Shown one piece after another: positions 25,500 through 34,742 of a stretch of 64,000 bases of DNA. Positions within the stretch are counted from its first letter, which is position 1. Each line of letters opens with the position of its first letter. The stretch comes from Chlamydiales bacterium (lineage in GTDB: Bacteria; Chlamydiota; Chlamydiia; Chlamydiales; Criblamydiaceae), in contig JACKPN010000002.1 of NCBI GenBank assembly GCA_024233575.1, forward strand, positions 1 through 64,000, in the 5' to 3' direction. Under the pieces are notes generated by a model. That model worked only from the letters and a program-made list of their open reading frames with translations, searched no databases and was not told the origin of the DNA. The position numbers and the translations under genes were made by a program.

Positions 25500-27620
25500 A
25501 TGAAAGTCCCCAAATTTGAAATTTTAAACCCTTATCTGATGAATGCTGTGACTAAAGAAGAATTTATACCGCTCATGCGGTCGGCTTCTCCCCTCGGTGA
25601 AGGCACGATTCCTGCGCAGTTAGCAAATTGGCTTCGAGGTGAAGACATGGATTTTTCTGGCAGTGGCAGAGATGCGTCTACAATCTTTGCTTTAATAAAG
25701 CTCAGAGATCATGTCGTTTCAGTATTTTCTGAATTAGAGACGACAGTTTTAACTGATGTCGTTTTTGAAAAGGTAATCCGCGCAAATGTCGAGAAGAACA
25801 ATGTGTCTGAATGGGGAGATGACTTTTTTCCTGGAATCGATCCTATTGGAGAACATTTCTTGCTGTTACTGGCAGGTGAATCGAATGGTATGAAGACACT
25901 GCTTAGTAAATTGCCTAAAGAACAGCGTTGTTTTAGCTCTTTTAAAATATTCTTTGGCGAATGTATTGGTTATAATGGTGATTATTTCAGCCGTATAATG
26001 GCATGCATGAAACCGCTTATTAATCGGCTTCCTTCAGATGGGATCCTGGCTATTTTATCTCATGTTTGTGCAACTTTTGACATTGGGAAGATAGCTTATG
26101 ACGATAAGAATAACTACTATTTTTGTTTTAAAATCTTGTCAGAATTTAATGATTTTGAGCTTTTGCGGAATGAAGATCTGCTAAAAAAAATTCGTCATTG
26201 TGCTTTAAATGGAGATCATCAAGTTGTCCGAACGATTATCGATAAACTCGATGATCAGGATAGGGTAGATTTTTTTCTTCATCATACAGATGAGGTTCAA
26301 AAAGATATGTCGAAGTTAAGCGAGAAAATCTATTCTAGCTCAATTCTGAAGCCTCATGAAATATTTCGCATTGCGCACTTGATTAATCTAGAAGCAAAAA
26401 AATCGCTACCTGAATGTAAATATTTATCTTTCTGCAGTCTGCTGACGATGGATTTAGTTTGTAAACAGGGAGTGAAATCGGAAGATTTGACACTGTTGAT
26501 TACAGATGCCGTTTCCGTCTTTGGCAGTTCTTCCAGGGGGGAGGGATTTGAAAAGATATTTAACTCTTTGGAAACAGCCCATTTCCGCGGTGTTAAAACG
26601 GTTTCTAAAGATGTCAAGCAGATGCTTTCATACACGAAAATATATTCAAATACCCTTGCAAAACTTATTGATCTGCTGTCTAGCTTAGACAATGAAAAAA
26701 GAGAAAGGCTGCTACAAAATTGGAGTAAAAAAGTTAGAGAGCTAAAGTTGTCTGATAAAGAGGTCTTGAAAGAGGTGGAGAGGTTGCTTGAGGTACCGGA
26801 CAAGTTTCGAGACGAGATGATTGCAAACGGACTCTTTGTTACCCCTCAAACAAAACATCAGCGCTTAATAAATAACATTTTCGGTCCAGAGGCATGCAAT
26901 GATACCGTTATGATATCTTGGCTTGAAAAATTAGAGTATCCACGTTTTGAGAAGACATCTTGGTATAGAGAAATAGAGCATCCAGGTTTTGATGACCTAG
27001 TTGAAGTATTAAATAAAATTTCAGATATTGAAGATAAAAAGATGTACATTTCAGCATGTATAGATCTCTTTCCTGAAGGGTTTAAAAACTGTAGAGTCAA
27101 TGTGCTAGAAGCGATTCTTGCGTCTATCAGTTCACTGCCCGTTGATGATAGGAAGATGTGCATTTCAGCATGTATTGATCTCTGTCCTGAAGGGTTTAAA
27201 CACTCTAGAGTCGATGCGCTAAACTCGATTGTTGCGTCTATCAATTCACTACCTGTTGATGATAGGAAGAGGTTCGTTGAGGATATCGTTTGTATTGTTA
27301 AGAAGTTTGATCAAAGGTCTTATTATGGATACTTTAAACAGATTGCATCAATTGATAAAGAACATCGAATGAATCTAGTTGATCAAGCGCAGCGGTTGAT
27401 GTTCGACAGAGAATATCCATATCATATTATTGAACAATTAATACGGCTAGAACATGAACTCGTTACTCCCGTTGTTGATGCGCTTGTTCCTTATTTTGGG
27501 TTTGTTATTACAGCCTGTTCTAAGCAGCTCAAATTCTTGGAAAAAACGGTTGATGAAGTTGTCAAAACAGGAAAACTTGATAAATCAAGTATAAAAGACC
27601 GAGTTCGTAAAGAGAAGTGA
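25500..27620 (+). CDS. large helical protein of unknown function with a recent internal tandem duplication
   Basis: The gene begins 17 bases after its neighbour and encodes 706 residues. The N-terminus (FEILNPYLMNA...PLGEGTIPAQLANWLRG) resembles that of the preceding protein. The rest is Leu-rich helical solenoid. Near residues 514-589 a 38-residue unit (ISACIDL.PEGFK..RV..L..I.ASI.SLPVDDRK) is present twice, with high DNA identity. No signal peptide or membrane segment is evident. The gene is AT-rich and lies between core genes and a pseudogene, consistent with a lineage-specific insertion. No known domain was recognised. Confidence 0.7.
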   Translation: MKVPKFEILNPYLMNAVTKEEFIPLMRSASPLGEGTIPAQLANWLRGEDMDFSGSGRDASTIFALIKLRDHVVSVFSELETTVLTDVVFEKVIRANVEKNNVSEWGDDFFPGIDPIGEHFLLLLAGESNGMKTLLSKLPKEQRCFSSFKIFFGECIGYNGDYFSRIMACMKPLINRLPSDGILAILSHVCATFDIGKIAYDDKNNYYFCFKILSEFNDFELLRNEDLLKKIRHCALNGDHQVVRTIIDKLDDQDRVDFFLHHTDEVQKDMSKLSEKIYSSSILKPHEIFRIAHLINLEAKKSLPECKYLSFCSLLTMDLVCKQGVKSEDLTLLITDAVSVFGSSSRGEGFEKIFNSLETAHFRGVKTVSKDVKQMLSYTKIYSNTLAKLIDLLSSLDNEKRERLLQNWSKKVRELKLSDKEVLKEVERLLEVPDKFRDEMIANGLFVTPQTKHQRLINNIFGPEACNDTVMISWLEKLEYPRFEKTSWYREIEHPGFDDLVEVLNKISDIEDKKMYISACIDLFPEGFKNCRVNVLEAILASISSLPVDDRKMCISACIDLCPEGFKHSRVDALNSIVASINSLPVDDRKRFVEDIVCIVKKFDQRSYYGYFKQIASIDKEHRMNLVDQAQRLMFDREYPYHIIEQLIRLEHELVTPVVDALVPYFGFVITACSKQLKFLEKTVDEVVKTGKLDKSSIKDRVRKEK
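27039..27266 (+). repeat. in-frame 114-base tandem repeat, two copies
   Basis: Units 27039-27152 and 27153-27266 have the same length of 38 codons and nearly identical sequence, e.g. CATTTCAGCATGTAT and CCTGAAGGGTTTAAA at equal positions. A third partial copy starts at 27267 (AAGAGG). The exact period and high identity show a recent slippage or unequal recombination event that keeps the frame. Confidence 0.9.
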
Positions 27621-27828
27621 TACTAAGCGTGTTTAGCCACATGATTGCGTAAGCATAGTTACGGCAGGTTTTCGGTATATTCATAGATGTTGATAATGCA
27701 GCGATGAATAGCTATAAAAATCTTTATACTGTTCACATCAACAATTCGATATATATATATGATAGATTTCATAGTAGGGCTGTCTGTTCCCTATTCGCAG
27801 CTATTTAACCCGGGAATGGTTACATTAA

Positions 27829-28305
27829 CATGGAGTCAGGTTTGATTCACGACCGGATCCGGCTGTTGTTGGATCCCTCAAAGAACAACAGCTTCATAGA
27901 AACCAAGCAGTTGATAAGATCGTTCAGGTTGTCGACCATTTTTTACCGGTATGGGAAAAGAACCGCGAGCATTATAAAACTGTCAGGGTTGAAGTGAGGC
28001 CCGGCGGCATGATGGCTAAATAGAATGCCGCAGAAATACATCAGATTCCGAATCCATATCCTTTTACTGAATATTACGATCCTAATATCGCTGTTTCGCG
28101 GTATTATAGCGACGAATCAAAACTGGTGCAATGTGACCACTGTGATGAGCGAATAGATCTGGCCGTGATATGGAAAACGACTACAAAAGAAGACTTGGTC
28201 ATTAATGATATGATGCTCCATTGTGTGAAGGCTCATCGTGAACGGTATCAAGGTGAAATCAAATTCATGGCAGCTAGGGCAGTAAGGATCCTCATTATTG
28301 ACTTT
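27829..28305 (+). pseudogene. broken gene fragment with a possible Cys/His zinc site
   Basis: A coherent coding frame begins after a TAA at 27826-27828 and has no clear start codon. It is cut by an in-frame TAG at 28021-28023 and continues with QCDHCDERIDLAVIW, then HCVKAHRERY. The CxxC...HC...H spacing is compatible with a small zinc finger. Near 28290 the reading passes into the antisense 3' end of the phytochelatin-synthase-like gene, so the true end is unknown. The 208 bases before it (27621-27828) hold only an (AT)n run near 27750 and no gene. Confidence 0.6.
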
Positions 28306-29028
28306 TCACCTGCTTCTGGTATCGGCGATCACAAGGATGCCCCTGCTCAGGTTTCTTCCTTGCTCGATCGCTTGCATGCTGGTAAGCAGTCGGTCGACTT
28401 TAACCCAAATAGGTGGAAAGCGGTAGCGCGAAACATCGAGAATTAAGACGGCGTCTTCAACTTCATTGTAAGCCGCGATGGGGGAGTAATGGCCGCCGCC
28501 CTTCTGCCCTAATGTTTCACGGTGATAGTTGGCGATGATGAACTTTTTGTCGCTGCGAAGGACTGACTTGAGAAGACTGCGGAAAGCATCGCCATCAAGG
28601 TCGCTCCCGTAGTAGAGCGTCGTGTCGAGGTCGAACGTCCTCATCGCTTCGGCCATCTCCTCCAGCCTGATGCCTCGCACTTTGACATCTTCTTCGGTAA
28701 CAATGGCAGAGACCTCTTCCGTAAAAAAGTGCTCTTCTTGCGTGAACAAGCGATTGCATCCAAAACGCTCAACCTTAGGCTTCTCCGATTTGATAGCGTT
28801 GAGCACCATGATGCCGCTAGCGACGCCGCAGTAAGTTTTCGTATGCTGGGTGTCGAAAAATTTGATCAAATGCCAGTAGTCGCAACGGTAGCCGCTTGTT
28901 AGCAGTAACTCAGGGCCCTGTTCGGCATCGAACGCGATCAGTTCCGATGTTTCGCCATGAAGGCGGTGGATGTCATGTGCTAGTATTCCGCTGACAATGC
29001 CTAAAACGACAAAAAACTTTTTTAACAT
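28306..29028 (-). CDS. exported phytochelatin-synthase-like cysteine peptidase
   Basis: From the ATG at 29028, preceded by AGGAA, the 240-residue product has a signal peptide of about 17 residues. The phytochelatin synthase (C83-type) triad is visible as C67 in TKTYCGVASG, H180 in GGGHYSPIAAY and D198 in LILDVSRYRFPP, with Gln61 near the oxyanion position. Bacterial short forms mostly hydrolyse glutathione to gamma-Glu-Cys rather than making phytochelatins. The signal peptide places it in the periplasm or outside. It stands alone, in the opposite direction to glmM. Confidence 0.85.
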   Translation of the reverse strand: MLKKFFVVLGIVSGILAHDIHRLHGETSELIAFDAEQGPELLLTSGYRCDYWHLIKFFDTQHTKTYCGVASGIMVLNAIKSEKPKVERFGCNRLFTQEEHFFTEEVSAIVTEEDVKVRGIRLEEMAEAMRTFDLDTTLYYGSDLDGDAFRSLLKSVLRSDKKFIIANYHRETLGQKGGGHYSPIAAYNEVEDAVLILDVSRYRFPPIWVKVDRLLTSMQAIEQGRNLSRGILVIADTRSR

Positions 29029-29240
29029 AACGTGATTCCTTATTTTTTTGAGGTTAATCATATCAGCCTTATGTTAACGGCATGTGAAAGTAATGTTAAT
29101 GTTGTGTAAATATTCCTTGCGGCAAGACGACGAATCCGATAATTTATCATTTCGAGTCATTACCAATCGTATTAGAGGCGTTTTTCTCTCTTCCGAAAAA
29201 CGTAATTGGCTGATTTTGCAAGCGAACACTGAGGAAAATA

Positions 29241-30611
29241 ATGAGTGACAACTCAAAAAAAATATTTGGCACCGATGGCGTCCGTGGCCGCGCAAACCAT
29301 TATCCTATGACTGTAGAGACAGCTTTGGCGCTTGGACGTGCTGCAGGCAAACTATTCCGCAGCCATCAGGGAAAACACCGTGTCGTCATTGGCAAAGACA
29401 CGCGCCTGTCCTGCTACATGTTTGAAAATGCGCTTATCGCAGGTCTTTGCTCAATGGGTGTCGATACTCTGATGGTCGGTCCGTTGCCGACTCCTGGTGT
29501 TGCATTCATCACGCGTGCCTATCGCGCTGACGCCGGCATTGTAATCTCAGCATCACACAATCCTTATTACGATAATGGCATCAAATTTTTCTCTTCAGAA
29601 GGGTTTAAGCTTCCAGATTCTTGGGAGAGCGAAATGGAGGAGCTGATCTACGTCAATGATTTCAACGACTCTCTTCCAGCTGACGGCAGCATTGGAAAAA
29701 ATACCAAAATTGACGATGCAATGGGACGGTATATCGAGTTCGCCAAAGGGACATTTCCTCGCCGCGAAAGCCTCGGAGGGATGAAAATTGCTCTGGATTC
29801 TGCCAACGGCGCCGGCTATAAAGTGGCGCCTCTTATCTTCCGCGAGCTGGGAGCAGAGGTCTTTGAATTGGGTAATCGGCCCAACGGCTTGAACATTAAC
29901 AGCGATTGCGGGTCGCTGCACCCTGAGAACGTGCAGAAAGCGCTACTAGAGTTTGGCGCTGATGTTGGGATCGCCCTCGATGGAGATGCCGACCGTGTAA
30001 TTATGGTCGATGAACATGCGCAGATTATTGACGGCGACATTATTCTGGCTATTTGCGCACGCGATATGCAGGAGCGCGGTACGCTGCGCAACAATAAGAT
30101 TGTATCGACAGTAATGTGCAACTTGGGATTAGTGAAAGCGATGGGCAAACTGGGGATCGAAGTGATCCAGACGAAGGTTGGTGATAGAAATGTGATCCAG
30201 GCAATGCTCGACCATGATGCCAATCTGGGTGGTGAGCAGAGCGGACATGTGATCTTTTCAGATTTCAATACCACTGGAGATGGTCTTGTCTCTGCACTGC
30301 AAGTGCTGCGGGTGATGCGCCGTACAGGAAAGAAACTTTCTGAACTGGCAGCCCTTGTCACGAAATTTCCTCAAGCGCTCGTTAATGTAAAAGTCTCATC
30401 TAAGCCACCGCTGGAGTCTTTAATCCATGTTCAGGACAGTATTGAACAGGTGCAGAAACATTTAGAGAACAACGGGCGCGTTCTAGTTCGCTATTCTGGC
30501 ACGGAATTTCTTTGCCGCGTCATGGTCGAAGGGGAAGATGCCAGAGAAGTACAGGAGTTTGCTGACATGATAGCAAAAGTGATCAACACGGAAATCGGGA
30601 CTGATAAATAA
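29241..30611 (+). CDS. glmM: phosphoglucosamine mutase
   Basis: The 456-residue protein converts glucosamine-6-phosphate to glucosamine-1-phosphate for UDP-GlcNAc synthesis. The start KKIFGTDGVRGRAN is diagnostic; the phosphoserine is S105 in VISASHNP; the metal loop is DGDADR; the C-terminal phosphate-binding RYSGTE is present. Its stop overlaps the glmS start as TAATG, so the two are coupled. The preceding 200 bases probably carry the promoter. Confidence 0.97.
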   Translation: MSDNSKKIFGTDGVRGRANHYPMTVETALALGRAAGKLFRSHQGKHRVVIGKDTRLSCYMFENALIAGLCSMGVDTLMVGPLPTPGVAFITRAYRADAGIVISASHNPYYDNGIKFFSSEGFKLPDSWESEMEELIYVNDFNDSLPADGSIGKNTKIDDAMGRYIEFAKGTFPRRESLGGMKIALDSANGAGYKVAPLIFRELGAEVFELGNRPNGLNINSDCGSLHPENVQKALLEFGADVGIALDGDADRVIMVDEHAQIIDGDIILAICARDMQERGTLRNNKIVSTVMCNLGLVKAMGKLGIEVIQTKVGDRNVIQAMLDHDANLGGEQSGHVIFSDFNTTGDGLVSALQVLRVMRRTGKKLSELAALVTKFPQALVNVKVSSKPPLESLIHVQDSIEQVQKHLENNGRVLVRYSGTEFLCRVMVEGEDAREVQEFADMIAKVINTEIGTDK

Positions 30612-32440
30612 TGTGCGGAATCTTCGGGTACATCGGAAAAAAAGAAAATCCTGTGACAATAGTGATTGATGGCTTGCGCCGTTTGGAGTACCGCGGTTAC
30701 GACTCCGCCGGGATTGCAGGCGTGCATCATGGCGCCATCGTAGAAAGTAAGGAAGTTGGAAAAGTATCCGTTCTCGAGAGAGAGGTCAAAGATAAACATC
30801 TTGTGATGGACGTTGCCATCGCACATACCCGATGGGCGACGCATGGCGCGCCGACAGTCATCAATGCCCATCCGCAATTCGACGAAAAAAAAACACTGGC
30901 AGTCGTCCATAACGGGATCATTGAAAACTTCCAATCGCTGCGGGAAAACCTGCAAAAGAAAGGGGTAAAATTTGTCTCCGAAACAGACACAGAGGTAATA
31001 GCGCAACTTATTGCGCATTTCTACAAAGGAGACCTCCTCGCTGCTGTGAAAGAAACAGTTCCATTGCTGCACGGTGCTTTTGCCGTTGCGCTCATCCATA
31101 AAGACCATCCTGATCAGATTATTGCCATTGCCCATGAGTCACCGATGGTGATCGGTATCGGCGATGGACAAGCGTTCATTTCCTCGGATGCCAATGCCTT
31201 CGCACCCCATACACGACAAGTCGTCTATCTCTCGAATTCTGAAGTCGCTGTAGTCAGGGCTGACAAATTGGAGATTTTGAATTCCTCCATGGAACCGATC
31301 ACCAAGGCTGCCGAACAATTATCACATGAAGTGACCGATGCGTCAAAAGGGCAGTATGAGCACTATACGCTCAAAGAGATCTTCGAGCAGCCGCAAACGC
31401 TGCGCAATGCGATGGCCAATCGTTTTGTCGAAGAGTACGGAACAGCGATGTTTGAAGGGCTTATACCTTTCGGCGGCGAGCTTCATGATCTCAAGCGTAT
31501 CCTTATTCTTGCTTGCGGCACTTCATGGCATGCCGGATTTGTAGCCTCATACATGATCGAAGACCTGGCGCGTATTCCCGTTCAAGTCGAGATCTCTTCG
31601 GAGTTCCGATATAAAAATCCGATCGTTCAGCCAAATACCTTAGTCATCGCTATCAGCCAATCGGGTGAGACTGCCGATACTTTGGCAGCTGTCCGCGAAC
31701 TTAAAGCTAAAGGGGCAAGGGTCTTTGGCATCTGCAACGTTCAGGGATCGAGTCTTGCCCGTGAAGCCGACTTCACCATTTTTCTTCATGCAGGACCGGA
31801 GATCGGCGTCTGTTCCACTAAGGCATTTACCAGCCAAGTGGTCGTCCTGTACCTATTCACTATCCTTCTTTCCCGCATGCGCAACATGAGCAGAGAAGAG
31901 GGACAGGGCTATCTCGAAGCTTTGAAGCAGTTGCCTGATATTGCTAAGCGTATTCTTGAACGAGCGCCGAATATTCAAGAGATCGCAAAAAGATACGCGC
32001 GATATGACAATTTTTTCTTCCTTGGGCGTCTTCATCAGTATCCTGCAGCGCTGGAGGGAGCTCTTAAGCTCAAAGAGATCTCCTATATCAATGCTAATGG
32101 ATATCCTGCAGGCGAGATGAAGCATGGGCCCATCGCATTGATCGGTTCTGAATGCCCCACTGTCGCTCTTTGCGCGAATAAGAAGACCTACGATAAGATG
32201 CTAAGCAACTTAATGGAGGTAAAAGCGCGCAAGGGTCCTATTATTGCCATTGCCGAAGAGGGACAGCAGGGACTCGAAGGTATTGCTGATGAGATCATCC
32301 TTATTCCGGAAAGTCTCGATGAGCTGTCGGCGATCACAACCACGCTTGTGACGCAGCTTTTAGCATACTATGTCGCTCTTGAGCGTGGCGAAGATATTGA
32401 CCAGCCGCGCAATCTGGCAAAGTCTGTGACTGTCGAGTAG
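30611..32440 (+). CDS. glmS: glutamine-fructose-6-phosphate aminotransferase
   Basis: The 609-residue protein begins MCGIFGYIG, exposing the nucleophilic Cys2 of the glutaminase domain, with RYRGYDSAGI-like and HTRWATHGAP motifs. Two SIS isomerase domains follow (ISQSGETADT, and GALKLKEISY with the PAGEMKHGPIAL segment) and the C-terminal ends in PRNLAKSVTVE. It makes glucosamine-6-phosphate, the substrate of the preceding GlmM. No glmS ribozyme was seen upstream; the gene starts directly at the end of glmM. Confidence 0.97.
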   Translation: MCGIFGYIGKKENPVTIVIDGLRRLEYRGYDSAGIAGVHHGAIVESKEVGKVSVLEREVKDKHLVMDVAIAHTRWATHGAPTVINAHPQFDEKKTLAVVHNGIIENFQSLRENLQKKGVKFVSETDTEVIAQLIAHFYKGDLLAAVKETVPLLHGAFAVALIHKDHPDQIIAIAHESPMVIGIGDGQAFISSDANAFAPHTRQVVYLSNSEVAVVRADKLEILNSSMEPITKAAEQLSHEVTDASKGQYEHYTLKEIFEQPQTLRNAMANRFVEEYGTAMFEGLIPFGGELHDLKRILILACGTSWHAGFVASYMIEDLARIPVQVEISSEFRYKNPIVQPNTLVIAISQSGETADTLAAVRELKAKGARVFGICNVQGSSLAREADFTIFLHAGPEIGVCSTKAFTSQVVVLYLFTILLSRMRNMSREEGQGYLEALKQLPDIAKRILERAPNIQEIAKRYARYDNFFFLGRLHQYPAALEGALKLKEISYINANGYPAGEMKHGPIALIGSECPTVALCANKKTYDKMLSNLMEVKARKGPIIAIAEEGQQGLEGIADEIILIPESLDELSAITTTLVTQLLAYYVALERGEDIDQPRNLAKSVTVE

Positions 32441-32468
32441 CAGCTTAAAAAAAACATTGTCTTCTTGC

Positions 32469-32497
32469 TTATGATTTGCGATTGTTGCCTTTATAAT
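32469..32497 (+). promoter_or_regulatory. possible promoter with perfect TATAAT box
   Basis: TATAAT at 32492-32497 is an exact -10 consensus. TTATGA lies 17 bases upstream as a weak -35. The start of the next gene is 21 bases downstream, with an AGGAGG site in between. Confidence 0.4.
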
Positions 32498-32517
32498 ACC
32501 ATATTATAGGAGGAATC

Positions 32518-33312
32518 ATGTCTGCAATCGTATTGTCTCCAGGAGAAAAAGTAGAAAAAACGTTTACTTTTACTTCGCCTGATGGCGGTTCATCAGCGAC
32601 ATTAGAGGTTGTCAAGAAAGAGACGGCCGAACGTACCTATGAGCTAGCTGTCAAGTACTTAGGATTCTTCGACAATAAGGATTATTGGAAGGTTAACATC
32701 AAAGTTGATGATCGTCAAATTAAACCTGCCACAGGATTCGGCTACGTAGGAAGTAAAAAAATTGCTGTCGAACCAGTTCCCCAATCGGATTATCTCGAGA
32801 TTGTCGAAACTGACGATAAAGAGACTTTGAGATTCTGGGTTCGACTTGATGATGATAATGATTCATCTACCAGAACAATTGTCAGAGGCAATGCTTCCTA
32901 TGATTGTACCGAAGCTGCCGAAGAGGCAGATATTCAAAAGCTCGAAATAGATGAGAGCGTCAAGTCGTTGATTGAAAAAGGAAAAGAATTAGTTGCAGGT
33001 GAAGGTAAAAAGGTGGGCAAAATTCTTTATCATCCTGAGGTCGGATTGATCGTTTATGCAAGAAAAAAGGATCAAGATGATAAGGCTGTTGAGAAAATTT
33101 ACTTTTTCGATATCAAAGACGGTAAATTCATTGAACCTTACGAAGCGTTTTGTCAATTTATTTGTCGGTGTCAAGCTGCGGATGTGGTTTGGAAAGTGCG
33201 ACGCTATTTTGAAGAAAAATACCACACGTTAAAGTTTTCTTTGACCGATACGTATCTACATGGATATCCTTCGTGGGACGGTAGGCCGCTTAAGGTGATC
33301 AAGACGGTATAG
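32518..33312 (+). CDS. hypothetical protein with beta-rich N-terminal half
   Basis: The 264-residue protein follows a strong AGGAGG site. Residues 1-125 alternate short hydrophobic and polar stretches with many Thr, Val and Asp, suggesting a beta-sandwich; residues 140-200 are mixed and the C-terminal part holds FCQFICRCQAADVVWKVRRY. No signal peptide or membrane segment is visible. It lies between glmS and tyrP, where Chlamydia has no gene that I recall. Family not recognised. Confidence 0.65.
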   Translation: MSAIVLSPGEKVEKTFTFTSPDGGSSATLEVVKKETAERTYELAVKYLGFFDNKDYWKVNIKVDDRQIKPATGFGYVGSKKIAVEPVPQSDYLEIVETDDKETLRFWVRLDDDNDSSTRTIVRGNASYDCTEAAEEADIQKLEIDESVKSLIEKGKELVAGEGKKVGKILYHPEVGLIVYARKKDQDDKAVEKIYFFDIKDGKFIEPYEAFCQFICRCQAADVVWKVRRYFEEKYHTLKFSLTDTYLHGYPSWDGRPLKVIKTV

Positions 33313-33364
33313 AATAGTATTCGTTGATATAGTATCATCTTGCCTTTGAAAATAGGGAAAACAG

Positions 33365-34558
33365 ATGGTTGCTACAGGACGAATTATCCGAGGGGCTCTT
33401 TTAGTAGGGGGAACTTCTATTGGCGGGGGGATGCTCGCCCTGCCGATATTAACGGGGCTGGGGGGATTTATACCTTCGCTCGCTATTTACTTCTTATGCT
33501 GGGCTGTCATGTGCTGCACGGGCTTGCTCTATCTCGAAGTGGCTCTCTGGATGAAGGGGGAGACCAATATTATTTCGATGGCCGACAGAACATTAGGCGG
33601 TTCTGGCAAGGCATTCGCATGGATGTTATACCTTTTTCTCTTCTATTCGCTGACACTTGCCTATGTCTCGGGATGCGGCGACCTTGTCCAGCAGTTTTTT
33701 GTGGGATATGTTCCTGAAGGGATGGGACCTCTGCTTTTTGTCCTGTTTTTCTCTCCTTTTGTTTTTGCCGGAGCACGCGTCGTTGGCAGGATCAACATGC
33801 TGCTGATGGTTGGTCTAGCGATTTTCTACTTTTTATTTGTCTACATGGGTGTCGGTCACATCGATTGGGAGCTGCTACAGTACAAAAATTGGAAGCTTTC
33901 ATTCCTGGCGATGCCGATTGCTTTCGTTTCTTTCGGCTACCAGGGCGTTGTTCCAACTCTTGTGCATTACATGGAGTATGATGCGCAGGCAACACGCAAA
34001 GCAATTATTTTTGGCAGCTTACTGCCTCTCGCAGCCTATATCATTTGGGAAGCGCTGATTTTGGGCATCGTTCCGGTTAATGGTCCCGGTGGGATTGCCG
34101 AATCCCTCGCAAATGGTGATAATGCTGTAACGCCATTGAAAAGTTTTTTGAACAATCCAACTGTCTACTTAGTGGGACAGTTCTTCGCGTTCTTTGCAAT
34201 GGCGACATCATTTCTCGGCGTAACGATCGGTTTGCTGGACTTTCTTGCGGATGGACTGACGATTAAGAAGACCGCTGCCGGCCGTCTTTTTCTCTGTGCA
34301 CTCATTTTTGTACCTCCTCTGCTAATCACTATGGTCAATCCTCATGTATTCCTTATTGCCATGAGCTATGCCGGCGGGTATGGCGGCGCATTGCTGCTTG
34401 GCTTGCTGCCTATTCTAATGGTATGGTCTGGAAGATATCGTCATCGATTCGAAGGTCCCTTCACCTTGTCGGGCGGTCGTGCGCTTTTAGTACTTTTGGG
34501 AATTGTTATCTTTGTGGTCATCGGAATCGAAACATTAATGGTTTCAACCAATTATTGA
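33365..34558 (+). CDS. tyrP: aromatic amino acid (tyrosine) transporter, HAAAP family
   Basis: The 397-residue protein has about 11 membrane helices and begins with the HAAAP signature GGTSIGGGMLALPI. A SFGYQGVVPTLVHYME segment and GNDxxxPLK-like region follow. It would import tyrosine or tryptophan from the host by proton symport. Two tandem tyrP genes follow glmS in C. trachomatis, whereas a single copy is seen here. An ATG with an ATAGGG site lies upstream. Confidence 0.92.
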   Translation: MVATGRIIRGALLVGGTSIGGGMLALPILTGLGGFIPSLAIYFLCWAVMCCTGLLYLEVALWMKGETNIISMADRTLGGSGKAFAWMLYLFLFYSLTLAYVSGCGDLVQQFFVGYVPEGMGPLLFVLFFSPFVFAGARVVGRINMLLMVGLAIFYFLFVYMGVGHIDWELLQYKNWKLSFLAMPIAFVSFGYQGVVPTLVHYMEYDAQATRKAIIFGSLLPLAAYIIWEALILGIVPVNGPGGIAESLANGDNAVTPLKSFLNNPTVYLVGQFFAFFAMATSFLGVTIGLLDFLADGLTIKKTAAGRLFLCALIFVPPLLITMVNPHVFLIAMSYAGGYGGALLLGLLPILMVWSGRYRHRFEGPFTLSGGRALLVLLGIVIFVVIGIETLMVSTNY

Positions 34559-34560
34559 AC

Positions 34561-34690
34561 AAGTGTTAGTCCTAACATGCAATGCCGCTATCTGCTTGTG
34601 AGGAATACAATAATCATCACCACACTTTAGCTGTGTACTCGTCCTTTGGCTCGTCTATAGACTACTTGTATCGTATTACATATTTAGGAC
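34561..34690. repeat. dispersed intergenic repeat, copy 2, behind tyrP
   Basis: The region resembles 17508-17620 behind plsX: a shared 37-base core (ATCT.CTTG, then AATAATCATC, then CACT) aligns without gaps at about 76 percent identity, and the preceding 25 bases are also related. A palindrome, GTCTATAGAC, lies within this copy. It is probably a non-coding repeat family; no gene is seen. Confidence 0.5.
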
Positions 34691-34700
34691 TACTGAAGAA

Positions 34701-34730
34701 ACATGGTTATGCCGAACGACATAACCATGT
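34701..34730. terminator. bidirectional hairpin terminator between tyrP and the Tyr-rich gene
   Basis: ACATGGTTATG (34701-34711) and CATAACCATGT (34720-34730) form a perfect 11-base stem with an 8-base loop, followed by ATTTT. It lies between convergent genes. Confidence 0.75.
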
Positions 34731-34742
34731 ATTTTGGATAAG

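Noticed and set aside
29816..30361. Minus-strand open frame of 181 codons opposite glmM
   Set aside because: Ser/Thr/Pro-rich antisense shadow of a conserved enzyme.
30540..30611. glmS ribozyme or riboswitch
   Set aside because: glmS starts on the glmM stop codon, so there is no leader to hold one.
34559..34742. Possible tRNA or small RNA gene
   Set aside because: No acceptor stem, T-loop GTTC motif or cloverleaf spacing was seen; only a repeat and a terminator hairpin.
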